A stretch of 64,000 nt of DNA from DASSQJ01 sp963772645 (GTDB lineage Bacteria; Actinomycetota; Actinomycetes; Actinomycetales; Dermatophilaceae), in the NCBI GenBank assembly GCA_963772645.1, contig CAVYYD010000006.1, positions 124,001 to 188,000 on the forward strand. Reading direction: 5' to 3'. Made by a program: the position numbers and the translations under genes. Within the stretch, counting starts at the first letter, position 1. Every line of letters starts with the position of its first letter. The notes beneath the pieces are model-generated. The model searched no databases, was not told the origin of the DNA, and worked only from the letters and a program-made list of their open reading frames with translations. Below are positions 16,099-25,459 of the stretch, piece after piece.

Positions 16099-17599
16099 AT
16101 GTCCCTCGGTCTCGGTTGGAAGCTCAAGGGGGACGGGCGCACGCTCGGCCCCGGCGACGTCGTCGCCCCCGACGAACGGCTCTCCTGGGGCCGCACCGTG
16201 GGCCTCGGCGCCCAGCACGTCGTCGCGATGTTCGGCGCGACGTTCGTCTTCCCGCTCGTCATGGGCCTGAACCCGCAGCTCGCGATCATGATGAGCGGGA
16301 TCGCGACGATCGTCTTCCTGCTCATCGTCCAGGGGAAGGTCCCGAGCTACCTCGGCACGTCCGCCTCGTTCGTCGGCGGGGTCGTGGCGATCCGCGCCAA
16401 CGGCGGCGACTCCACCGAGGTCACCGGCGCCATCCTCGTCGCCGGCGCCGTCCTCGCCCTCGTGGGCCTGGCCATCCACGTCGCCGGCTCGCGCGTGCTC
16501 CACGAGGTGCTGCCCCCGGTCGTCACCGGCGCGGTCGTCATGCTCATCGGCTTCAACCTCGCCCCGGTCGTCGCCGGCATCTACTGGCCACAGGACCAGT
16601 GGGTGGCCGTCCTCACGATGCTCTTCACCATCGTCTGCGCCGTGGCCTTCCGCGGGTTCATCGGCCGCATCGCCATCTTCCTCGCGCTGATCTTCGGCAC
16701 CCTGCTCTCGTGGCTCCTCGACGTCACGTTCGGGCAGATCCACTCCGTCCTCGGTGGCGCCACCGAGGCCACCGACCACTTCCGCTGGGACACCTCGGGG
16801 ATCGGCGCCGCCTCCTGGTTGGGCTTCCCGCCGCACACGATGACCGGCGCCGACGGCAAGGAGGTCGTCGGCTGGCACGCCCCGAGCTTCTCCGTCGCGG
16901 CGATCCTCCTCGTCCTCCCTGCCGTGATCGCCCTCATCGCCGAGAACACCGGCCACGTCAAGGCGGTCGCCGAGATGACCGGCCACAACCTCGACCCGGT
17001 GATGGGACGGGCGATCGCCGCCGACGGCGTCGGCACCGTGCTCGCCAGCGCCGTCGGGGGCTCCCCGACGACGACGTACGCCGAGAACATCGGGGTGATG
17101 GCCGCGACCCGCGTCTACTCGACGGCCGCCTACTACGTGGCCGCCCTCGTCGCGATCGTCTTCGGGCTCTCGCCGAAGTTCGGTGCGCTCGTCGCCTCGG
17201 TGCCCGGCGGCGTCCTCGGCGGCATCACCGTCGTGCTCTACGGGATGATCGGGCTCCTCGGCGCCAAGATCTGGAAGGAGAACGGGGTCGACTTCGGCAA
17301 CCCGGTCAACCTCGTGCCGGTCGCGGCCGGCATCATCATCGGCATCGGCAACGTCGAGCTCGAGGTTCACCGACAACTTCTCACTCAGCGGCATCGCGCT
17401 CGGCACCATCGTCACGGTCGGCGCCTGGCACCTGGCCCGGGCCATCGCCCCGAAGGAGATGCGCGAGCGCGCCGCCGGGGCCGTGATCGCCGTCGGCGAC
17501 ACGGTCTACGGCGACAGCGACGGCGTCGACGACCTCTACCAGGGGGGCTACCCCGGCGACCCCGGCCGGCGGGAGCCCGAGCGCGACGAGCGTCCCTGA
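16099..17599 (+). pseudogene. NCS2-family uracil permease (UraA/PyrP-like), one frameshift
   Basis: A nucleobase:cation symporter-2 protein, 499 aa when one base near 17364 (extra G in GAGGTTC) is removed. It matches UraA-type uracil permeases closely: LGAQHVVAMFGATFVFPLVMG in the first helix, GKVPSYLGTSASF, the AENTGH segment (Glu and His that contact uracil in UraA TM8) and SPTTTYAENIGVMAATRVYST in TM10 with the second uracil-binding Glu. This supports uracil rather than purine specificity. The frame break falls after TM12; the continuing frame encodes the last helix (SGIALGTIVTVGAWHLA) and a cytoplasmic tail to 17599. A good SD (AGAGAGG) precedes the ATG. It sits between the PucR and carbamoyltransferase genes and the molybdenum hydroxylase operon. 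Confidence 0.85.
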
Positions 17600-17607
17600 C
17601 CCCGCTC

Positions 17608-17648
17608 GGCGCGCCCCGCCCGGGGACACTCCCCGGGCGGGGCGCGCC
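17608..17648 (+). terminator. 18-bp perfect hairpin after the uracil permease
   Basis: GGCGCGCCCCGCCCGGGG (17608-17625), a 5-nt loop and its exact complement (17631-17648), starting 8 nt after the permease stop. This is a very stable structure and separates the permease from the hydroxylase operon. Confidence 0.8.
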
Positions 17649-17705
17649 GGTCCCAGACCACGCCCGCCCTTCCGCGCGGCGCCCCGGAGAGGCAGGATCG
17701 AGCAG

Positions 17706-18584
17706 GTGAAGCCCGGACCGTTCGTCCACCACGCGCCGCGCACCGTCGAGGAGACCGTGGCGGTGCTGGCCGAGGTCGGCCACGACGGCAAGGTCCTCGC
17801 CGGGGGCCAGAGCCTCGTGCCCCTCCTCAACATGCGGCTGGCGAACCCGGGCCACCTCGTCGACGTCAACGGCGTGGGCGGCCTCGACCGGGTCGAGGTC
17901 ACCCCGCGCCTGGTCCGGGTCGGCGCGCTCGTCCGGCACGCCGGGCTGGAACGGCACCCGGGCGCGCACGCCGCGCTCCCCCTCCTGCGTCAGGCGCTGC
18001 GCCAGGTCGCCCACCCCGCTATCCGCAACCGGGGCACCACCGTCGGCTCCCTCGCGCACGCCGACCCGGCGGGCGAGATGCCGGCCGTGGCGGTCCTCAC
18101 CGAGGCGGTGCTCGAGACGGTGAGCACCCGCGGGCGCCGCGAGGTGGCCGCAGCCGACTTCTTCGCCGGCCCGCTCGAGACCACGCTCGAGGTGGACGAG
18201 CTGGTCGAGGCGGTCCGGTTCGGCCGGATGCCTCCCGGCACGCGCACCTGGTTCCTCGAGTCCGCCCGGCGCCGCGGTGACTACGCCCTGGCCGGCGTCG
18301 CGGTCGCGGTCCGCACCGACGGCGACACCGTCGCCCAGGCCCGGGCCGCCTTCGTCTCCGTCACCCCCGTGCCCGTCGTCCTCGACCTCACTCCCGCCCT
18401 CGCCGGCCGGCCCATGTCGGACCTGCCCCTCGCCGACGTCACCGAGCTCGTCCGCGCCCATGTCGACCCGGAGACCGACATCCATGCGAGCGCCGAGTAC
18501 CGGCGGATGCTCGTCGCCGAGCTCACCGGCCGGGCCCTGACCGCCGCCACCGGCGCCGACTCCGCCGAGGATGGAGCCGCATGA
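17706..18584 (+). CDS. molybdenum hydroxylase FAD subunit (CoxM/XDH medium-chain family)
   Basis: A 292-aa FAD-binding subunit of a xanthine dehydrogenase-family hydroxylase that passes electrons from the Fe-S clusters to the acceptor. FAD motifs are AGGQSLVPLLNMRLANPGHLVDVNGV near 35-60 and IRNRGTTVGSLAHADPAGEMPAV near 103-125. Length is normal. The GTG start has a CAGGAT hexamer 7 nt upstream, a possible -10. It is the first of five coupled genes (FAD, 2Fe-2S, Mo, CoxG-like, amidase), each overlapping the next by 1-4 nt. Substrate: probably a nitrogen heterocycle; uracil is favoured by context. Confidence 0.88.
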   Translation: MKPGPFVHHAPRTVEETVAVLAEVGHDGKVLAGGQSLVPLLNMRLANPGHLVDVNGVGGLDRVEVTPRLVRVGALVRHAGLERHPGAHAALPLLRQALRQVAHPAIRNRGTTVGSLAHADPAGEMPAVAVLTEAVLETVSTRGRREVAAADFFAGPLETTLEVDELVEAVRFGRMPPGTRTWFLESARRRGDYALAGVAVAVRTDGDTVAQARAAFVSVTPVPVVLDLTPALAGRPMSDLPLADVTELVRAHVDPETDIHASAEYRRMLVAELTGRALTAATGADSAEDGAA

Positions 18585-19096
18585 CCGAGCCGGCCACCGA
18601 GCAGCTGCTCGACCTCACCCTGCGGGTCAACGGCGTCGTCCGCACCGCGGCGGCCCCCGCCCGGCGCCTGCTCTCGGACTTCCTCCGCCACGACCTCGGC
18701 CTCACCGGCACCCACGTCGGCTGTGAGCACGGGGTGTGCGGCGCCTGCACGGTGCTGCTCGACGGCGAACCGGTCCGCTCCTGCCTGATGTTCGCGGTCA
18801 CCGCCCAAGGCCACGAGGTCACCACCGTCGAGGGCGTCGGCGACGACCCCGCCGCGCTGGGCCCGGTGCAGCAGGCGTTCGTCGAGTGCCACGGGCTGCA
18901 GTGCGGGTTCTGCACGCCCGGCTTCGTCACGACGATCACCGCCTACCTGGAGGAGCACCCGGACCCCAGCGCCGAGGAGGCTCGTGACGCCGTCTCCGGC
19001 AACCTCTGCCGGTGCACCGGGTACACCAACATCGTCCGGTCGGTGCTGCGTGCGGCCGAGATCCGCCGGGAGCGGGCCGGGGGTGGCGACGCGTGA
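18581..19096 (+). CDS. molybdenum hydroxylase 2Fe-2S subunit (CoxS family)
   Basis: A 171-aa iron-sulfur subunit. The N-terminal plant-type ferredoxin cluster is CEHGVCGACTVLLDG, with the upstream cysteine position and the downstream C of RSCLMF. The C-terminal helical cluster has QCGFCTPG and NLCRCTGYTNI. All eight cysteine ligands appear present. It relays electrons from the Mo site to FAD. ATGA overlap with the FAD subunit gene and GTGA overlap with the large-subunit gene. Confidence 0.92.
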   Translation: MTEPATEQLLDLTLRVNGVVRTAAAPARRLLSDFLRHDLGLTGTHVGCEHGVCGACTVLLDGEPVRSCLMFAVTAQGHEVTTVEGVGDDPAALGPVQQAFVECHGLQCGFCTPGFVTTITAYLEEHPDPSAEEARDAVSGNLCRCTGYTNIVRSVLRAAEIRRERAGGGDA

Positions 19097-21522
19097 GCAC
19101 CCGCCAGGTCGGTGAGCGGGTCCAGCGCCGCGAGGACCCCCGACTCCTCACCGGGCAGGGCCGCTACGTCGACGACCTCGGACACGGCGCGCTCGAGGCG
19201 GCGTTCGTGCGCAGCCCGCACGCCCACGCGCGGATCACCGACATCGACGTGGCCGACGCCGTCGACCTCGACGGGGTCGAGGCCATCTACACCCACGAGG
19301 ACCTCGACGGGCGGGTCGGGGAGCCGCTGCCGGTCCTCATCCCCCACCCGGCCCTGACCCACCCCCGCACCGGGTACTGCCTGGCGAAGGACGAGGTCAA
19401 GCACGTCGGCGAGGCCGTCGTCATGGTCGTCGCCCGCGACCGCTACGTCGCCGAGGACGCCTGCGCCCGGATCCGGGTGTCCTACGAGCAGCGCCCGGTC
19501 GTCGTCGGCATCGAGCAGGCCCGGGCGGGCGGCCACCGCGTCCACGACGACGTCCCCGACAACGTCAGCGCCCACCTGCTCCAGGAGGTCGGCGACGTCG
19601 AGGCGGCCCTCGCGGGCGCCCCGAACACGCTCACCCTCGAGCTCGAGATCGAGCGCAGCGCGAGCATGCCGATGGAGGGCAAGGGCGTCTATGCCCGCTG
19701 GGACCCCGCCGACGCCTCGCTGCGCCTCTACTCCTCCACCCAGACGAGCACCGGGGTGCGGGCAGCGGTCGCCGCCAAGCTCGGGATGCCGCTGGCCAAG
19801 GTGGAGGTCGTCACCCCCGACGTCGGCGGTGGCTTCGGCGTCAAGATCGTCCACCCGTGGCCGGAGGAGGTGCTGGTCCCCTGGGCGGCCCGCGCCCTCG
19901 GGCGCGACGTCAGGTGGACCGAGGACCGCCGCGAGCACTTCGTCTCCAGCGCGCACGAGCGCGGCCAGCTCCAGCAGGTGACGGTCGGCTTCGACGACGA
20001 GGGCCGGCTGCTCGGCCTCGACGTCCGGTTCTGGCACGACAACGGCGCCTACACCCCCTACGGCATCATCGTCCCGATCATCACCGCCACCCAGCTTCTC
20101 GGGCCGTACAAGCCGGGCGCCTACCGGGTGGAGTTCTGGAGCCTCTACACGAACACCGTCCTCGTGACCCCGTACCGCGGGGCCGGCCGGCCGCAGGGCT
20201 GCTACGCCATGGAGCGGACGATGGACGCGATCGCCGCGCACCTCGGACTCGACCGCGCCGAGGTGCGCGCCCGCAACTTCATCCAGCCCGACGAGATGCC
20301 CTACGACCAGGGCCTGATGTTCCAGGACGGCCGGCCGCTCAGGTACGACTCGGGCGACTTCCCGGCCTCCCTGGCCAAGCTCAAGGCCCTCGTCGGGTGG
20401 GACGACTTCGCCGCCTACCGCGAGCAGGCGGAGCGGGCGGGGCGCCGGGTCGGCATCGGCATCGGCTGCTACGTCGAGGGGACCGGGGTCGGGCCGTACG
20501 AGGGCGGGCACGTGCAGGTGGAGACCAGCGGCCGGGTCAACGTCGCCACCGGCCTGACCACCCAGGGCCAGTCGCACCAGACCGTGCTCGCCCAGGTCGT
20601 CGCCGACGAGCTGGGCGTGCCGTTGCAGGACGTGCACGTGACCACCGGCGACACCCGCCGGATGCCGTACGCCGTCGGCACCTTCGCCTCGCGCGGCGCC
20701 GTGATGTCCGGCAACGCCGTGGCGCTCGCCGCGCGGGTCGTCCGGGCCAAGGCGCTGCGGATCGCCGCCGACGCCCTCGAGGTCTCCGCCGACGACCTCG
20801 AGATCGCCGACGGCGTCATCTCGGTGCGGGGCGCCCCCGGCAGCTCGATCGACCTCGCCACCGTCGCGGTGCTCTCCAACCCGCTGCGCTACGCGTTCGA
20901 CACCTCCGCCCAGGCCGCCACCCAGTTCGCCGGCACGTTCGACCCCGACCGGCCGCCGGTCGCCGACGACGACGAGCCCGGGCTCGAGGGCCGGGACTTC
21001 TACTCCCCCACCCAGGCCACCTTCGCCAACGGGATGCACGCGGCCGTCGTCGAGACCGACCCGGTCACCGCCGAGATCCGCATCCTGCGCTACTGCGTCG
21101 TCCACGACTGCGGCCCGATGCTCAACCCGATGGTCGTCGAGGGGCAGGTGCACGGCGGCGTCGCGCAGGGCGTCGGCGGCGCGCTGTACGAGCGGATGGT
21201 CTACGACGAGTCCGGCCAGCTGCTCAACGCCTCGTTCATGGACTTCCTCATGCCCTACGCCTCCGAGGTCCCCGAGGTCGAGACCGACCACCTGGAGACA
21301 CCGAGCCCGCTGAACCCCCTCGGCATCAAGGGCGCCGGCGAGGCGGGGACGATCCCCGTCTCGGCGGTCATCGCCTCGGCCATCGAGGACGCCGAGGGCT
21401 TCCCCATCCGCTCGATGCCGATCGGGCCCGCCGAGCTGTGGGAGCTGCGCCGGGCGCACGCGCACGCCGGTACCCCCCGTTCGGGCACCCCCACCGCCGC
21501 CCCCCAGGAGGACCCGCGATGA
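19093..21522 (+). CDS. molybdenum hydroxylase large (Mo-cofactor) subunit, XDH family
   Basis: An 809-aa catalytic subunit. It shows the N-terminal RREDPRLLTGQGRYVDD, molybdopterin segments VGGGFGVKIVHPWPEE and TPYRGAGRPQGCYAMERTMD, and the catalytic base Glu in GIKGAGEAGTIP near the C terminus. The active-site loop is not the AYRCSFR loop of true CO dehydrogenase, so this is a ring hydroxylase rather than CODH. GTG start in GTGA overlap with the 2Fe-2S gene. Candidate reactions: uracil to barbiturate (known for the Rhodococcus molybdo-enzyme) given the uracil permease and barbiturase-family gene nearby; xanthine or another azaheterocycle remain possible. Confidence 0.9.
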   Translation: MSTRQVGERVQRREDPRLLTGQGRYVDDLGHGALEAAFVRSPHAHARITDIDVADAVDLDGVEAIYTHEDLDGRVGEPLPVLIPHPALTHPRTGYCLAKDEVKHVGEAVVMVVARDRYVAEDACARIRVSYEQRPVVVGIEQARAGGHRVHDDVPDNVSAHLLQEVGDVEAALAGAPNTLTLELEIERSASMPMEGKGVYARWDPADASLRLYSSTQTSTGVRAAVAAKLGMPLAKVEVVTPDVGGGFGVKIVHPWPEEVLVPWAARALGRDVRWTEDRREHFVSSAHERGQLQQVTVGFDDEGRLLGLDVRFWHDNGAYTPYGIIVPIITATQLLGPYKPGAYRVEFWSLYTNTVLVTPYRGAGRPQGCYAMERTMDAIAAHLGLDRAEVRARNFIQPDEMPYDQGLMFQDGRPLRYDSGDFPASLAKLKALVGWDDFAAYREQAERAGRRVGIGIGCYVEGTGVGPYEGGHVQVETSGRVNVATGLTTQGQSHQTVLAQVVADELGVPLQDVHVTTGDTRRMPYAVGTFASRGAVMSGNAVALAARVVRAKALRIAADALEVSADDLEIADGVISVRGAPGSSIDLATVAVLSNPLRYAFDTSAQAATQFAGTFDPDRPPVADDDEPGLEGRDFYSPTQATFANGMHAAVVETDPVTAEIRILRYCVVHDCGPMLNPMVVEGQVHGGVAQGVGGALYERMVYDESGQLLNASFMDFLMPYASEVPEVETDHLETPSPLNPLGIKGAGEAGTIPVSAVIASAIEDAEGFPIRSMPIGPAELWELRRAHAHAGTPRSGTPTAAPQEDPR

Positions 21523-22196
21523 AGATCACCGGCAGCTCGACGCTCGAGGCGCCCGTGGAGCGGGTGTGGGAGGCGATGCTCGACCCCGCGGTGCTGGCCC
21601 GCTGCATCCCGGGCTGCGAGACCCTGACGACCCTCGACGAGGACCGCTACGCGATGACCGTGACCGCCGGGGTCGCGGCCATCAAGGGCACCTACACCGG
21701 CCAGGTCGCACTCGCCGACAAGGACGCGCCGTCGGCGCTGACCCTGCGCGCCAGCGGCGCCGGGGCCCCCGGGACGATCGACGCCGACGTCAAGGTGCGC
21801 CTCACTCCCGGCGCCGGGGGCGGCACCGAGGTCGCCTACGACGCGAACGCGTCGGTCGGTGGGTCCATCGGTGGGGTGGGGCAGCGGATGCTGGCCGGGG
21901 TCACCCGCAAGATGGCCGGCCAGTTCTTCGCCGCCCTCGACGCCGACCTCAGCGGCACCGCGGGCCCGGCCGCGGTGGGAGTGCCCGGCGCTGCGGCCGG
22001 CGCCGAGGCCGGCGCCCTGCCGGCCGCCTCCGCCCCGGTCGCGCCACCCTGGGCGGGCACGACGTTCCCCGGGAGGGCGGCCTCCGCGGCGACGGCGCCG
22101 TCGTCCACCCGCGACCTCGTCCTCGCGGCCGTCGCGGGCGGCCTGCTCGCCCTCGCCGGGGTCGCTCTCGGTGCCCGGATCGCCAGGAGGCGCTGA
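21519..22196 (+). CDS. CoxG-like SRPBCC protein with C-terminal membrane anchor
   Basis: A 225-aa protein. Residues 1-145 are a CoxG/START-like fold (LEAPVERVWEAMLDPAVLARCIPGCE at the N terminus). An Ala/Pro-rich linker follows, then one C-terminal helix (DLVLAAVAGGLLALAGVALGA) with a basic end. In the CO dehydrogenase system CoxG recruits the enzyme to the membrane. By analogy this protein may dock the hydroxylase at the respiratory chain, so oxidation could feed quinones directly. ATGA overlap with the large-subunit gene. Confidence 0.85.
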   Translation: MKITGSSTLEAPVERVWEAMLDPAVLARCIPGCETLTTLDEDRYAMTVTAGVAAIKGTYTGQVALADKDAPSALTLRASGAGAPGTIDADVKVRLTPGAGGGTEVAYDANASVGGSIGGVGQRMLAGVTRKMAGQFFAALDADLSGTAGPAAVGVPGAAAGAEAGALPAASAPVAPPWAGTTFPGRAASAATAPSSTRDLVLAAVAGGLLALAGVALGARIARRR

Positions 22197-23095
22197 TGCG
22201 CGCGTTCACGGCCGCGGCCGTCCAGGTCGCCCCGGTCCCCGGTCCGCTGACGGCCGACTCGGTGACCGCCGACATCGACCGGTGCATCGAGTACACCCGG
22301 CGCTGCGTCGAGGCCACGGCGGCCGAGCTCGTCGTGCTCCCCGAGTCGTGCACCACCGGCTTCACCCCGGGATGCCCCACCGAGGAGCTCTGGGAGCTCG
22401 TCTCGGAGGTTCCGGGCCCGGTCACCCGGCGCCTCGCCGACTGCGCCGCCGACCTCGGCATCCACCTCGTGTTCGGCACCTACGAGCGTGGGGCGAGCCC
22501 GGAGGTCGTCTACAACACCTCGGTGCTCGTCGACCCCTCGGGCGAGGTGCGCGGGGTGTACCGCAAGACGCACCCGTTCTGCTCGGAGGCGGTCGCCGGC
22601 GGGGGCTGGGTGACCCCCGGGGACACCGCCACCGTCGTCGACACCGAGCTCGGCCGGATCGGGATGATCATCTGTTTCGACGGCGACTACCCCGAGCTGG
22701 CCCGGATCGAGGCGGTGCTGGGCGCCGAGGTCATCTGCCGCCCCTCGGCGCTGCTCCGCTCGGCCGACATCTGGGAGCTGACCTCGCGGGCCAGGGCCTA
22801 CGACAACCACGTCTTCGTCGTCGGCGCCAACGCCACCGGCACCGATCCCGCGGGCGTGCACTACTTCGGGAACAGCCACGTCGTGTCCCCGCTCGGGCAC
22901 ATCGTCGCCAAGGCCGCATCGCACGAGGGCTGGGTGTCGGCCCGTCTCGACCCCGCCGAGGCGCTCTCCTCGCTGACCCCCGGCTCGAACATCGGTCAGG
23001 GCTTCGACCACCTGCGGGACCGCAACCTCGACCTCATCCGCAACCACCGCGACGACCTCGAGGCCCCGGCCGCCTCCTCCTTCCCGCACGCCTGA
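22196..23095 (+). CDS. nitrilase-superfamily (CN hydrolase) amidase
   Basis: A 299-aa carbon-nitrogen hydrolase. The Glu-Lys-Cys triad is visible: Glu50 in VVLPES, Lys124 in YRKTHPF and Cys160 in IICFDGDYPE. The group cleaves amides, carbamoyl groups or nitriles. It is the last gene of the hydroxylase operon, joined to the CoxG-like gene by TGATG, so it is very likely part of the same pathway. In the uracil hypothesis it could be ureidomalonase (to malonate and urea) or a malonamate amidase. Specificity cannot be read from the sequence. Confidence 0.85.
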   Translation: MRAFTAAAVQVAPVPGPLTADSVTADIDRCIEYTRRCVEATAAELVVLPESCTTGFTPGCPTEELWELVSEVPGPVTRRLADCAADLGIHLVFGTYERGASPEVVYNTSVLVDPSGEVRGVYRKTHPFCSEAVAGGGWVTPGDTATVVDTELGRIGMIICFDGDYPELARIEAVLGAEVICRPSALLRSADIWELTSRARAYDNHVFVVGANATGTDPAGVHYFGNSHVVSPLGHIVAKAASHEGWVSARLDPAEALSSLTPGSNIGQGFDHLRDRNLDLIRNHRDDLEAPAASSFPHA

Positions 23096-23104
23096 GGCGC
23101 ACGC

Positions 23105-23133
23105 CCCGCCGGCCCGTCGCAGCGTCCGGCGGG
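23105..23133 (+). terminator. possible hairpin after the hydroxylase operon
   Basis: CCCGCCGG and CCGGCGGG, 13 nt apart, begin 10 nt after the amidase stop. Of moderate strength; it is the only candidate terminator in this 175-nt gap, which otherwise holds nothing recognisable except the SD of the next gene. Confidence 0.4.
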
Positions 23134-23270
23134 TCGGCGCGACCTGAGCCACGGTGCCGGACGCAGTGGCGGCCGAAACCCTCGGCGGCGCCGACACCGA
23201 ACGTCTACGCTCCTGAGCAGGCCCTGAGAAGGGGACGCCGACCGCGGCGACCTGGGCGGGAAGGACACCG

Positions 23271-23768
23271 ATGCAGACCACGCTGCTCGTGATCGGGGGC
23301 GTCGGCATCGCGATGCTGCTCATCTCGCTCATCATCGGTGACCTCGTCGACGGGCTCCTCGACGGCATCGGCCCGGACTTCCTCTCGGGGATGGCCCTGG
23401 CCGGCTTCCTCGCCGCCTTCGGCTTCGTCGGGGCACTCGTCGCGAACGCCGGGGGCTCGACCACCGTGACGGTCCTGTCCGGGCTCGCCGCCGGGGCCGC
23501 CGTCGGCGCCGGTGCGGGGTACGCCAGCTCGCGGCTCATGCGCGGCGGCGACGAGTCCACCGTCCGGTCCTCCGGGCTGGTCGGCCTGCACGGCACCGTC
23601 ATCGAGCCGGTGCCCGTGGAGGGCTACGGGATGGTGAGCGTCGTCGCGGCCGGGCACATCACCCGGCTCAACGCCCGCGCCGACGGCCCGCTCCCCAGCG
23701 GCACCGCCGTCGTCGTCACCGCCGTTCTCAGCCCCACCTCCGTCCGGGTCTCCCGCCAGGAGGGCTGA
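23271..23768 (+). CDS. NfeD-like membrane protein
   Basis: A 165-aa protein with two or three N-terminal membrane helices (about 5-24, 36-58 and 62-85) and a C-terminal OB-fold-like domain (VGLHGTVIEPVPVEGYGMVSVV and VVTAVLSPTSVRVS). NfeD-family proteins (YuaF in Bacillus) partner with flotillins, and a flotillin gene follows 91 nt downstream in the same direction. SD-like GGAAGGA upstream of the ATG. Function: membrane microdomain organisation and fluidity. Confidence 0.8.
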   Translation: MQTTLLVIGGVGIAMLLISLIIGDLVDGLLDGIGPDFLSGMALAGFLAAFGFVGALVANAGGSTTVTVLSGLAAGAAVGAGAGYASSRLMRGGDESTVRSSGLVGLHGTVIEPVPVEGYGMVSVVAAGHITRLNARADGPLPSGTAVVVTAVLSPTSVRVSRQEG

Positions 23769-23859
23769 GGCTCCCAGCATCCGCGCGGCGCCCCCGCGGC
23801 CACCCGTCACCACCACCGACATCAGCACGCGCCGCAACGGCGCCGGAAAGGCAGGGCCC

Positions 23860-25428
23860 ATGTTCGGGCTGGAGCTCCCCGTCACCCTCATCGCCGTCCT
23901 CGGCCTCGTCGCCCTCGTCGTCGTCATCGGCCTGACGATCGCCTCGCGCTACCGGGTCGCCGGGCCGAACGAGGCGTTCATCGTCACCGGTCGCAAGGGC
24001 AAGGAGGTCAGGAACCCCGAGACCGGGGAGATCTCCACCGACCTGTCCGGGCAGAAGGTCGTCATGGGCGGCGGGATCTTCGTCATCCCGTTCATCCAGC
24101 GCCTGCACATCCTCGACCTCTCGAGCCGCCGCATCATGGTGCAGATCCGTGGTGCCGTCTCGGGCCAGGGGGTCAAGCTCAACCTCGACGGCGTCGCCAT
24201 CGTCAAGGTCGGCGGGAACGAGGACTCGATCAGGGCCGCCGCGCAGCGGTTCCTCACCCAGCAGAAGGAGATCGAGACCTTCACCCAGGAGACGCTGGCC
24301 GGCTCGCTCCGCTCCATCGTCGGCTCGCTCACGGTCGAGCAGATCATCCGGGACCGGGCCGCGTTCGCCCAGCGGGTCGCGGACGAGTCCGAGTCCTCGC
24401 TGACCGGCCAGGGCCTGGTGCTCGACACCTTCCAGATCCAGGACATCACCGACGACGGCACCTACCTCTCCGACCTCGGCCGCCCCGAGGCCGCCCGGAT
24501 CGGTCAGCACGCCGCGGTCGCCGAGGCCAACGCCCGGCAGGCAGCCGAGCAGGCGCGCATCGCGGCCGAGCAGGAGATCGCGATCAGCCAGCGCCGGCTC
24601 GCGCTCAAGCAGTCCGAGATCAAGGCCGAGACCGATGCCGCGGCAGCCCAGGCCGCGGCCGCGGGCCCGCTCGCCCAGGCCGACCGCGACCAGGCGATCC
24701 TCACCGAGCAGGAGAAGGTCGCCGTGCGCCAGGCCGCGCTCAAGGAGCGCCAGCTCGACACCGAGGTCCGCAAGCCGGCCGACGCCGAGCGCTACCGCGT
24801 CGAGCAGGAGGCCGAGGCCGCCCGGAACGCGGCGATCGCCCAGGCCGACGCCCGCAAGGCGGCGAGCATCGCGGCCGCGCAGGCGGATGCCGAGCAGGCC
24901 CGCCTCACCGGTGAGGCCGAGAAGGCGCGCCGCTCCGCCCTCGCGGACGCCGAGGCGATCGAGGGCCAGCGGCGCGGCGAGGCGGACAAGTCGCTGCGTG
25001 TCGCGCAGTCCCAGGCGCTCCGGGCCGAGGGGGAGGCGCAGGCCAGCGCCATCCTCGCCACCGGCCAGGCGGAGGCCGACGCGATGACCAAGCGCGCCGA
25101 CGCCTTCGCCCGGTACAACGACGCCGCGGTGCTCCAGATGCTCGTCGAGGTCCTCCCGAAGGTGGCCCGCGAGGTGGCCGCCCCGATGGCGGCCATCGAC
25201 TCGCTCACCGTCGTCTCCACGGACGGTGCCGCGGCGCTGCCGAAGCAGGTCACCGACAACCTGACCCAGACGATGGCCATGCTCAAGAGCACGACGGGGA
25301 TCGACCTCCAGCGGATCGTCGAGCGCTACACGGCGGGCGAGTCGTCGACGGCGGCCGGGCGCCGGCCGGCGGCCCACGAGGGCCCGTCGCCCGAGGGCTC
25401 CTCGACCGAGGTGACCACGACGTCCTGA
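23860..25428 (+). CDS. floT: flotillin-like SPFH protein
   Basis: A 522-aa membrane scaffold. It has an N-terminal hydrophobic hairpin or anchor (residues 5-28), then an SPFH/band-7 domain (YRVAGPNEAFIVTGRKG through IRDRAAFAQRVADESESSLTGQGL). A long Ala/Glu-rich coiled coil follows (about 215-410) with many EA repeats, and a C-terminal region with LPKVAREVAAPMAAIDSLTVVS. This is the FloT/YuaG architecture at normal length. Flotillins build functional membrane domains. Paired with the upstream NfeD gene. The last 35 residues are low-complexity. Confidence 0.92.
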   Translation: MFGLELPVTLIAVLGLVALVVVIGLTIASRYRVAGPNEAFIVTGRKGKEVRNPETGEISTDLSGQKVVMGGGIFVIPFIQRLHILDLSSRRIMVQIRGAVSGQGVKLNLDGVAIVKVGGNEDSIRAAAQRFLTQQKEIETFTQETLAGSLRSIVGSLTVEQIIRDRAAFAQRVADESESSLTGQGLVLDTFQIQDITDDGTYLSDLGRPEAARIGQHAAVAEANARQAAEQARIAAEQEIAISQRRLALKQSEIKAETDAAAAQAAAAGPLAQADRDQAILTEQEKVAVRQAALKERQLDTEVRKPADAERYRVEQEAEAARNAAIAQADARKAASIAAAQADAEQARLTGEAEKARRSALADAEAIEGQRRGEADKSLRVAQSQALRAEGEAQASAILATGQAEADAMTKRADAFARYNDAAVLQMLVEVLPKVAREVAAPMAAIDSLTVVSTDGAAALPKQVTDNLTQTMAMLKSTTGIDLQRIVERYTAGESSTAAGRRPAAHEGPSPEGSSTEVTTTS

Positions 25429-25444
25429 CCCGGGCTTGCCCGGG
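25429..25444. terminator. short hairpin between convergent genes
   Basis: CCCGGG-CTTG-CCCGGG pairing directly after the flotillin stop, in the 31-nt gap shared with the convergent channel gene. Small but well placed; it may serve both directions. Confidence 0.4.
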
Positions 25445-25459
25445 GCGCCCTGTCGGGCC

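Noticed and set aside
17706..22196. Aerobic CO dehydrogenase operon
   Set aside because: The CoxG-like protein and subunit order suggest it, but the large subunit has YRGAGRP in place of the AYRCSFR loop with the catalytic cysteine of CO dehydrogenase.
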